Source: Porticoccus sp963974675
GTDB taxonomy: Bacteria > Pseudomonadota > Gammaproteobacteria > Pseudomonadales > Porticoccaceae
Reading direction: 5' to 3'
Assembly: GCA_963974675.1 (NCBI GenBank)
Contig: CAXBDQ010000010.1
Span: 22,348 to 86,347 of the forward strand
DNA: 64,000 nt
Shown here: positions 18,618 to 25,114 of the stretch, one piece after another
Position numbering within the stretch: position 1 is the stretch's first letter
How the letters are laid out: each line of letters opens with the position of its first letter
Translations under genes and position numbers: made by a program
The notes under the pieces: generated by a model
Told to the model about the DNA's origin: nothing
Databases searched by the model: none
The model's input: the letters and a program-made list of their open reading frames with translations, nothing else

Positions 18618-18646
18618 ACTGTAGTCGTCTCCAATTCGTAATTTAA
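18618..18646 (-). promoter_or_regulatory. Promoter of small RNA copy 1
   Basis: On the minus strand TTAAAT, 17 bases, TACAGT. It aligns base for base with the stronger promoter of copy 2, directly downstream of the shared motif TTAATACATTT. Confidence 0.45.
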
Positions 18647-18717
18647 ATGTATTAAAATTATTTTTTGCATGCTTTGAAGTTATGGGTATGTTTTGACATT
18701 GTGGATAAAATCCGGTC

Positions 18718-18852
18718 AAAAAAAAAGGCAGCTAAGGCTGCCTTAAAGGATACTGAGGGAGTATAGAGGTACAAACTTTAGCTTCGCTGGTTAAGCTAGT
18801 GCATATTCCTGAGGGGGGAGCTATGCGTGCCTTTCCAGATCCACGTTTAGGC
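18718..18852 (-). ncRNA. Candidate small RNA, copy 2 of a tandem pair
   Basis: Minus-strand RNA of about 135 nt from a start near 18852 to a terminator with GGCAGC/GCTGCC stem (18727-18742) and nine T. An internal hairpin TAGCTT/AAGCTA spans 18779-18798. C-rich segments CTCCCCCCTC (18811-18820) and CTCCCTC (18755-18761) lie outside the stems. The promoter starts only about 70 bp from the divergent LysR gene, so the regulator may control the RNA. I do not recognise a known sRNA family. Confidence 0.65.
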
Positions 18853-18857
18853 TTTGT

Positions 18858-18886
18858 AATATAGAGATCAACCTTATATGCTTCAA
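18858..18886 (-). promoter_or_regulatory. Promoter of small RNA copy 2
   Basis: On the minus strand TTGAAG (18886-18881), a 17-base spacer and TATATT (18863-18858): a good sigma70 match. The AT-rich palindrome TTAATATTATATTAA lies just upstream, in the region shared with the LysR gene, where a LysR-type site would be expected. Confidence 0.6.
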
Positions 18887-18928
18887 ATGTATTAATATAA
18901 TATTAATCATAACTTCAGGATATGTATT

Positions 18929-19897
18929 GTGGATGCCAAGCTATTATCGCGGGTTGATCTGAATTTGTTGGTGGCTCTTCAGGTTCTTATCGAAGAACAG
19001 AGTGTTACTCGAGCAGCTGAACGATTATTTATTACTCAACCGGCAATGAGTAAAACACTACAGCGGCTTCGCGAGTTGTTTGATGATCCCTTGTTTATTC
19101 GAAGTGGCCGGGGATTAGTGCCAACTCCTAGGGCCGTTGAACTAGAAAAAAAACTGCCATTGGTCTTGTCATCAGTCACCGATTTAGTGACTCAGAGTCG
19201 GTTTAATCCGCTCACCTTTGACGGTGAAATTTGTATTATGACGGCAGAATTTATTGCGGTTCAGGTAATCCCAGCCTTAACCCATCGGTTGATCAATGAC
19301 GCTCCTTTCATGTCGATTCGGGTGAAAGGAGAGTCTGATGCAAAAGTACGTCAATTAGAGGATGGTGAGCTCGATTTTGCTATTGAAATTGCTCGGTCAT
19401 ACAGTGATGAATATCAAGTCACCCCTCTGGGGTATTTTACCCCGGCAGTATGGATGAGGGCAGTACATCCATTGGCCGACAAAGAGAAGCTGACATTAAA
19501 GGAAATGCTGGAATATCCTTTTATTCAGTATTCATTACTTCGTTCTGGTTCTTCTTCTTCAGAAGAAACACGTTTTGATCGACAGTTAAGAAAGCATGGG
19601 TTGAAGCGAAAAAAAGCATTGGTGACAGCGCAATTAATGACGGCCATGGATGCCTTATGGCAAACAGATTGCCTTATGATGGCAACTAGACATGATCTGA
19701 AGATAGAGGGGGAAACTTACGGAATTGTTCGGAAGCCTTATCCAGAGGAATTGGAGTTTGATAGCACTGTTCCTGTGGTCCTGGTGCAGCATGCAAGGAC
19801 CATGAAGTCGGCTGCTCACCAGTGGGTAAAAGAACAGATTGTCGGTATTGTGCTGGATATTAAGGAAAAGGCTAAGAGCGCGGCGCGCTCATCTTGA
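18929..19897 (+). CDS. LysR-family transcriptional regulator
   Basis: 322 aa. The N-terminal winged HTH (about residues 8-65) has LNLLVALQVLIEEQSVTRAA and the recognition helix TQPAMSKTLQRLRELF, followed by the GRGLVPTPRA loop. The C-terminal periplasmic-binding-like effector domain runs to about residue 305. The LSRVDLNLLVALQ start is of the LeuO/NodD-like subgroup. GTG start with AGGA 9 bases upstream. It is divergent from the candidate small RNAs, and LysR regulators often control the divergent gene. The effector is unknown. Confidence 0.93.
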   Translation: MDAKLLSRVDLNLLVALQVLIEEQSVTRAAERLFITQPAMSKTLQRLRELFDDPLFIRSGRGLVPTPRAVELEKKLPLVLSSVTDLVTQSRFNPLTFDGEICIMTAEFIAVQVIPALTHRLINDAPFMSIRVKGESDAKVRQLEDGELDFAIEIARSYSDEYQVTPLGYFTPAVWMRAVHPLADKEKLTLKEMLEYPFIQYSLLRSGSSSSEETRFDRQLRKHGLKRKKALVTAQLMTAMDALWQTDCLMMATRHDLKIEGETYGIVRKPYPEELEFDSTVPVVLVQHARTMKSAAHQWVKEQIVGIVLDIKEKAKSAARSS

Positions 19898-19914
19898 ACC
19901 CGAAAGTACATTGA

Positions 19915-20559
19915 TTAGATGCGATAGCTTGTCTTGGTCATAGCCTTGGACACGATAGACATCAGACCCTTAATCGGGGTGGGGAATCTCAAGCCTCCGG
20001 CATTCAGAGCAGCATTCGCATGTTTCGCTTCATCTTCAAGCATTTGTTCCACAATAGCGCGACTCTTGTCATCGTTAGCGGGTAGCTTTTTTAGATGGCT
20101 TTCTAGGTGTTGGCACACCTGATCTTCTGTTGCGGCCACAAATCCCAAGCTGAGTTTGTCACTGATCAGTCCTGTTGTTGCACCAATACCAAAAGATAAA
20201 CCATACCAGAGCGGGTTGAGTAGGCTGGTATGACTGCCTAGTTGAGTGACTCGTTCTTGGCACCAGGCAAGGTGATCAATTTCTTCATCTGCGGCATGCT
20301 CCATTTCACTTCGAACAGTCGTCAGTTTTGCTGTCAGTGCCTGTCCTTGATAAAGCGCCTGGGCGCAAACTTCTCCCGTGTGATTAACTCGCATCAATCC
20401 TGCAGAGTGGCGTTTTTCCTGTTCAGTCAATGCTGTTTCAGATGCGCCTTTTGCTGGGGATGAGCGATCGTGGGGTGGTTTGTCGATGGCGATGGTACGC
20501 AATGCTCGATCTACTTGAACCAATAAGCTATCAAGGGGGGAAAGTTGTCGTGGCTTCAT
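19915..20559 (-). CDS. coq7: Demethoxyubiquinone hydroxylase
   Basis: 214 aa from the ATG at 20559. Di-iron carboxylate hydroxylase that adds the last ring hydroxyl in ubiquinone synthesis; it is the oxygenase many proteobacteria use instead of UbiF. Iron ligands are in NHTGEVCAQALY, EMEHAADEEIDHLAWC and MLEDEAKHANAAL (ExxH motifs). Convergent with the LysR gene, 17 bp apart. It sits in the same neighbourhood as crp and the yhfA-like gene in Pseudomonas. Confidence 0.95.
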   Translation of the reverse strand: MKPRQLSPLDSLLVQVDRALRTIAIDKPPHDRSSPAKGASETALTEQEKRHSAGLMRVNHTGEVCAQALYQGQALTAKLTTVRSEMEHAADEEIDHLAWCQERVTQLGSHTSLLNPLWYGLSFGIGATTGLISDKLSLGFVAATEDQVCQHLESHLKKLPANDDKSRAIVEQMLEDEAKHANAALNAGGLRFPTPIKGLMSIVSKAMTKTSYRI

Positions 20560-20635
20560 CAATCTTACCGTGCAGCTGTTTAAAAGTACTTTATTGTAGC
20601 AAAATCAGTAGTTATGTTGTGAGGGGATTAAATAA

Positions 20636-21679
20636 ATGAAAGAAGGTTATTTTGAAAATCTTGGTAATGGCATTTATTGCATCGATGCACGCTATGTTAG
20701 TCAAGGCGTAGCTTGTTGTTACTTAATGGTTGAAGGCCGCGACGTTGCCGTTATCGAAACGGGTACAGCCTATACCGCAGATGCTATTAACGAGGCACTG
20801 CTATCCTTAGGGCTTTCTGATAAATCTGTGCGCTACATTATTCCAACCCATGTCCATCTGGATCATGCCGGTGGCGCAGGTGTGCTCATGCAGCGATATC
20901 CAGAGGCGCAGTTAGTTATACATCCTCGGGGCGCGCGGCATATGATTAATCCCACTCAATTGATCGCAGGCTCAAAGGCCGTGTATGGAGAGGAAAAATT
21001 TGCACAATTTTATGGTGAAATTGTTCCGGTTTCAGAAGGGCGTGTACGCACGGCCGAAGATGGTGAAAAACTTAATTTGAATGGGCGAGTCTTAGAGTTT
21101 CGCCATACCCCAGGTCACGCAGAACATCATTTTTGTATATGGGATGCTGAGACTAAAGGTTGGTTTTCCGGAGATACTTTTGGTATTTCCTATCAGTCTA
21201 TGGGTAAGGTCTTAGGGGGTAAGGTCTTAGGGGGTAAGGCTTTAGGGGGTAAGGCTTTAGGCGAGGAAAGTTCAGATGTGGAGAAATCAGACCGCTTTAT
21301 TATACCGACCACCTCCCCGGTTCAATTTAACCCTGACAGGTTGCTGGCATCCATAGACTTAATGATGAGCTATAACCCAGAGAGGTTTTATTTAACCCAC
21401 TACAGTGTGTTGGAACAACCTCAACATCAGGCCGATTTACTGCGAGTACAAATAGAAGACTATCGAAAAATCGCACTGTCATTACGTGAAGAACCTGACC
21501 GGGCAAAGAAAATATACCAAGCCGTGAAAGATATGACGTTGGCGCGTATAGCCACCGAGCAACCCGCTTTGGATATAAAAGCTATGGAAAAAGTATTGGA
21601 AATGGACTTTGAGTTGAATGCTCAGGGTTTGAATGTTTGGTTGGGCAAGCAACAACAACAGCAACAGCAACAGCAATAA
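20636..21679 (+). CDS. Metallo-beta-lactamase-fold hydrolase with internal repeats
   Basis: 347 aa. The zinc-binding motif HVHLDHAGG, with later ligands in HTPGHAEHH and SGDTFG, marks a class B-like hydrolase of the glyoxalase II type. The substrate is unknown. Two oddities are inserted in the fold. Residues about 190-209 are four copies of a five-residue unit (GKVLG/GKALG), encoded by 15-bp repeats. The C-terminus is a run of nine Gln. Both lie outside the metal site and could vary in length without breaking the frame. The truncated AAA gene follows. Confidence 0.85.
   Translation: MKEGYFENLGNGIYCIDARYVSQGVACCYLMVEGRDVAVIETGTAYTADAINEALLSLGLSDKSVRYIIPTHVHLDHAGGAGVLMQRYPEAQLVIHPRGARHMINPTQLIAGSKAVYGEEKFAQFYGEIVPVSEGRVRTAEDGEKLNLNGRVLEFRHTPGHAEHHFCIWDAETKGWFSGDTFGISYQSMGKVLGGKVLGGKALGGKALGEESSDVEKSDRFIIPTTSPVQFNPDRLLASIDLMMSYNPERFYLTHYSVLEQPQHQADLLRVQIEDYRKIALSLREEPDRAKKIYQAVKDMTLARIATEQPALDIKAMEKVLEMDFELNAQGLNVWLGKQQQQQQQQQ
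21203..21262 (+). repeat. Four 15-bp tandem repeats inside the MBL gene
   Basis: Units 21203-21217 and 21218-21232 are identical; 21233-21247 and 21248-21262 differ from them by GTC to GCT and, in the last, by one final base. The unit is GGTAAGGTCTTAGGG, and its length keeps the frame. Confidence 0.95.
21650..21676 (+). repeat. (CAR)9 trinucleotide tract at the 3' end of the MBL gene
   Basis: Nine Gln codons, CAA and CAG mixed, directly before the TAA stop. Slipped-strand changes would only lengthen or shorten a poly-Gln tail. Confidence 0.95.
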
Positions 21680-21717
21680 GGACTTAAAAGCATGCAGGAT
21701 GCCCACGATCTTGATGT

Positions 21718-22179
21718 CATTCTTGGTTGTCAGAAAAAAAGACCCCAGTTTTTGTGGTGGCGACCTCTAACGATATTTCCAAACTACCACCAGAGCTGAT
21801 TCGCAAGGGTCGGCTCGATGAGCTGTTTTTTGTAGATTTACCCGATGAAAAAGCCCGAGAAATTATTTTTAAAATACACCTGGAAAAGAGAGAGCTCGAC
21901 GCCAACAGCTTTAATCTTTCAGAGTTGGCAATAGTGACGGAAGGTTTCATCGGTGCCGAGATTGAGCAGGCCATCGTTGCTGCGGTTTATAGTGGGTTAT
22001 CGATTAGTGGTAACTCTACAGATGAGAATGATGCTGTAAAGGCATCAGGTGACGTATCTGTTACCCAGGAATTGTTAGTCCATGAATTATGCTCAACAGC
22101 ACCGCTATCTGTGGTAATGTCCGAGAAGTTAGCGGGGCTTAGACAGTGGGCGGATGAGCGGAATATGGTGAGAGTCTAA
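21718..22179 (+). pseudogene. C-terminal fragment of an AAA ATPase (Ycf46-like)
   Basis: The frame is closed upstream by a TGA at 21712 and the homology begins abruptly at WLSEKKTPVFVVATSND. This corresponds to the middle of the AAA module (sensor-1 Asn), followed by LIRKGRLDELFFVDLP with the arginine-finger region and GFIGAEIEQA (sensor 2). Walker A and Walker B are missing, so it cannot hydrolyse ATP. A TTG at 21727 could start translation of 150 aa. I read it as a deletion remnant of a Ycf46/SpoVK-like ATPase gene. Confidence 0.8.
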
Positions 22180-22198
22180 GGTGTGTGAGTTTAGACTC
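22172..22198. other. Inverted repeat at the end of the AAA remnant
   Basis: GAGTCTAA (22172-22179, containing the stop codon) and TTAGACTC (22191-22198) form perfect 8-base arms with an 11-base loop. No T-run follows, so termination is uncertain. Confidence 0.4.
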
Positions 22199-22353
22199 AA
22201 CCGGAGACTTTTGGTGTTGAGTTGTTGTATGTTTGTGCAGTTTATTTTCGACCCAAAGTGGACATTAGTGAGGATAACTGTCCCCAGAATTTGAATTGAG
22301 AACGCATACTATTCGTTAACCCAAAAAAATTTACATATTTAGAAACTAATAAA

Positions 22354-23169
22354 ATGAAGCTACCAACTTTTGATATAAATATTGGCATCGAATTCGAATG
22401 CTGGAACAGAGAAGCACCACGTAATATTCGATCTCTATCGAATATTATCACTAAGCATAGAGACTCGTTAGCGGAACAATATCCAAATTTAACAGGGGAT
22501 CAAACTAAGCACCTAAGACCTATGGTTGATGGGATTATTCATTATCACAGGGACCCATTAAAACAAAGACATTACGAGCTTATTGAGAAGCTGAATAGTG
22601 ATCCTTTATCGAAGATGAGCAGGCTTGAAAGGCGCAACTCGATAGCCATATGCACAATTATCTTCTTTATTATTTTTTTTAAATTAGACCCGTCAGGATT
22701 AAATATATTAGGACTTTCTTTTAAAGATATCCCTCTTATACATTTATATGTGGGCTTGCTCACTTTGGTGAGTTATTTTTGTATCGCATTTTATTGTTAT
22801 TCTGCAAATGATAGAAATAAATTAGATTCCCTTATTTCAAATCACTATGAAACAAAGAGAGCCCTGTACGATCCAATCCAAAGTAAAGTTGCAGAACATC
22901 TATGTCTCATAAAAACTGAATGGCTAAAGTCACTGACAGTTGCAGCTTTAGAGGATTTTGATGCGACAGAAAACTTTGGCTATTCGGTAATGCTAGATGG
23001 TGGGAAATGGATGGAGGACAACCTCCACGAAAATCTCTTCCTGCGATCCCTTCAAAATCTAAAAAGGGTTGGGTTCAGAAACTTTTTTGACTTTTATTTC
23101 CCTCTGATACTTGGGACAACAACCGTATTAATGTTGGTAATAGAAATAGCAAACTTGGCAGCCACCTAG
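22354..23169 (+). CDS. Membrane protein of unknown function in AT-rich DNA
   Basis: 271 aa; I do not recognise the family. The first 95 residues are soluble and charged. Hydrophobic segments follow at about 96-110 and 127-150 (a hairpin whose link contains LGLSFKDIPL), and a third at about 250-268 at the C-terminus. The region between is a soluble loop of about 100 residues rich in Glu and Lys. Composition is clearly AT-richer than the neighbours and rare Leu and Ile codons are common, which suggests horizontal transfer. It lies alone between the AAA remnant and the purD duplication. Confidence 0.65.
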   Translation: MKLPTFDINIGIEFECWNREAPRNIRSLSNIITKHRDSLAEQYPNLTGDQTKHLRPMVDGIIHYHRDPLKQRHYELIEKLNSDPLSKMSRLERRNSIAICTIIFFIIFFKLDPSGLNILGLSFKDIPLIHLYVGLLTLVSYFCIAFYCYSANDRNKLDSLISNHYETKRALYDPIQSKVAEHLCLIKTEWLKSLTVAALEDFDATENFGYSVMLDGGKWMEDNLHENLFLRSLQNLKRVGFRNFFDFYFPLILGTTTVLMLVIEIANLAAT

Positions 23170-23389
23170 AATAAATTAGCAATCTTCTTTTGGTTGAAGT
23201 ACTTACTTCCCTTCCCATAAGAATATTTGGGAGAGGTAAAGCTTCAATGTCTGCTTTTGGCCAGTGATATAACTAAAGGGGTCGTAACGAATATTTTCTA
23301 TCAACCTCTTAGTTTCATCGTTTTGACAAGTTCCATTTTTGGCTGAAATAAGACTGTTAGGAGCTCTAGCAACCCTCCCTAACGTGAAG

Positions 23390-23823
23390 CTATTTCTCCC
23401 GTGCAGCAGCGCGATATCCAATATCTGTACGATAATAAACCTTATCCCACGAGATTTTCTTAGTCAGCTTATAGGCCTGTTGTTGCGCTTCGGTCACGGT
23501 ATTGCCAAGGCCTACAGCACATAAAACTCTACCGCCATTGGTGGTGACTTGTCCGTCTATATCTTTGGTGCCCGCATGAAAGACTTTTTCGTTACTGCTG
23601 TCGGCATCAGCTGTTGGCAGACCTGAAATCACATCGCCTTTGTTATAGCTGGCGGGGTAGCCACCTGCCGCAAGTACCACTCCCAGTGCAGCTCGGGAAT
23701 CCCACTCTGTTGTGCATTGATCTAGTTTCTTATCCAGTGCGGCATTACAGAGTGCCACTAAATCAGATTTAAATCGCATCATGATGGGTTGGGTTTCAGG
23801 GTCGCCAAAGCGGCAGTTGTATT
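23390..23823 (-). pseudogene. Truncated second copy of the purD 3' end
   Basis: Encodes only the last 144 or so residues of phosphoribosylamine-glycine ligase, ending in the same YYRTDIGYRAAAREK as the full gene at 25115-26404. Homology stops sharply after TTGTATT at 23823. Bases 23532-23823 are identical to 25257-25548, while the last 140 bases of the gene (23390-23531) differ at many, mostly synonymous, positions. It lacks the N-terminal and most ATP-grasp residues and cannot be functional. Confidence 0.95.
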
Positions 23824-23889
23824 AGCGGAAAAGGGGACGCATTTATTTTCTAACCCCTGCTGTTGGTCGAAAATAGGTTATTTGGTTGT

Positions 23890-23940
23890 GGCTAATTTAT
23901 AGTTGATTTACGGCTAATTATCGGCTATTTTAAGGCTATG
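23890..23940 (+). promoter_or_regulatory. GGCTA repeats directly before fic
   Basis: GGCTAATTT (23890), GGCTAATTA (23912), GGCTATTTT (23923) and GGCTATG (23934) lie within 51 bases, the last containing the ATG of fic. No Shine-Dalgarno sequence precedes the ATG. The iterated motif could be an operator for autoregulation, as in some toxin-antitoxin modules. Confidence 0.4.
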
Positions 23941-24981
23941 TCTTGGCGTCCAAAATACACCATAAGCAATAAACTTCTCCTGACTATCCGGGAAATCGGC
24001 GAGTCTATCGGTGAAATAAAATCACTGCGCCTGACTGATACTGCCTTGGCAAAGTTGGAGTTAAGTGCCAGGGAGCTTTCATCCTATGCGTCCACCAGTA
24101 TAGAGGGTAATCCATTACCGCTTACGGATGTAAAACGCTTGCTTAAAACCGGTAAAGAAAGCATTCGAGATACTGAGCGAGAGGTGCTCAATTACAATCA
24201 TGCTTTGCAAGCACTGTTTAAATCTGTCCGTGAAAACCGTTTTGAGTTGAACGTAAAAACCTTAGAGCGAGTTCAAGGGGCGGTGGTGAAGGGTTTAATG
24301 GATAACCCCTCTCATTGTGGTGTGTTGCGTCAAGACCCTGTGATTATTCGCAATCCACGTAAGACTGATGAGATTGTTTTTATTCCTCCAGATGCAAAAG
24401 ATGTGAGACCACTGACAAAAAGTCTTATGGATTTTGTGAATGACAATGTTGGGAAAATTGATTCTGTAATTCTTGCCGGTATTTTTCATCGGCAGAATGT
24501 CATTATCCATCCGTTTATAGATGGCAATGGCCGAACAACACGATTGTTAACGACAGCGATACTGGGAAAGACTGGGCTTGATCTGTTCGAGATATTTAGT
24601 TTTGAGGAATATTACAATCGTAATATTACCCGTTACTTTAAAACGGTTGGTGTTGAAGGTGACTACTACGATTTAAAAGATGGCATCGATTTTTCTGCAT
24701 GGCTGGAGTATTTCGCAGAAGGTATTTTGGACGAATTGCGTCGCGTTATAAAAATATTGCCGGAACCGTTACAAGCCAAACCAAGATTAGAGTCACACCA
24801 TCAACAAATACTGGATTATATTCACGAGCGAGGCAGCATTACGCAGCGAGAATACGGCGGTATTACTGGTCGTAGTTTGGCATCGCGAAAGCTGGATTTT
24901 GAAAAACTGATTCAATTGAATTTAATAGAAACCAAGGGTGTAGGGCGCGGTACTTATTACGTACTTGTTCCAGCACAATAA
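23938..24981 (+). CDS. Fic-domain protein, self-inhibited class II type
   Basis: 347 aa. The Fic motif HPFIDGNGRTTR (residues 191-202) holds the catalytic His and the phosphate-binding GNGR; such proteins usually transfer AMP from ATP to a target hydroxyl. Upstream, STSIEGN (52-58) fits the inhibitory helix motif [S/T]xxxE[G/N], whose Glu56 would block ATP binding. As this lies N-terminal in the same chain, it is class II, with no separate antitoxin. The C-terminal 60 residues look like a winged helix (ITQREYGGITGRSLASRKL). The target is unknown. It is enclosed by the purD repeats, suggesting recent acquisition. Confidence 0.93.
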   Translation: MSWRPKYTISNKLLLTIREIGESIGEIKSLRLTDTALAKLELSARELSSYASTSIEGNPLPLTDVKRLLKTGKESIRDTEREVLNYNHALQALFKSVRENRFELNVKTLERVQGAVVKGLMDNPSHCGVLRQDPVIIRNPRKTDEIVFIPPDAKDVRPLTKSLMDFVNDNVGKIDSVILAGIFHRQNVIIHPFIDGNGRTTRLLTTAILGKTGLDLFEIFSFEEYYNRNITRYFKTVGVEGDYYDLKDGIDFSAWLEYFAEGILDELRRVIKILPEPLQAKPRLESHHQQILDYIHERGSITQREYGGITGRSLASRKLDFEKLIQLNLIETKGVGRGTYYVLVPAQ

Positions 24982-25114
24982 GCGTCTGCTTTTGGTCCAG
25001 AGCATATGGTTAGGTAATATTGAAACCTTTACCTACAAGCGAAAGTTTAAGTTTGAGCTTATACATAAAGGGTTGCCTTTAAAGATGAATTCATAGAGAC
25101 ATACAAGCTTTGGG

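Larger units (their letters stand above)
18500..18934. repeat. Diverged tandem duplication carrying the two small RNA genes
   Basis: Units 18500-18706 and 18718-18934 share, in order, an A-run with terminator stem, TAAAGG, a GGGAG-like segment, GTAC, a G-rich segment, the -10/-35 spacing, AAATGTATTAA, GGTATGT/GGATATGT and ATTGTGGAT. In the right-hand unit ATTGTGGAT contains the GTG start of the LysR gene. The left unit therefore seems to keep a remnant of that start, so the duplication probably included the regulator's 5' end. Confidence 0.6.

Noticed and set aside
21482..21706. Minus-strand ORF with a poly-Leu run opposite the poly-Gln tract
   Set aside because: The Leu run is the antisense reading of the CAR repeats; not a gene.
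23203..23421. 72-aa minus-strand ORF left of the purD fragment
   Set aside because: Its start overlaps the purD remnant in another frame and no motif or ribosome site supports it. A decayed gene end cannot be excluded.
23824..23860. GGGGACGCATTTATTTT at the purD break as an insertion-sequence end
   Set aside because: It resembles dispersed repeats I recall near IS200/RAYT-type elements, but no transposase or matching second end is visible here.
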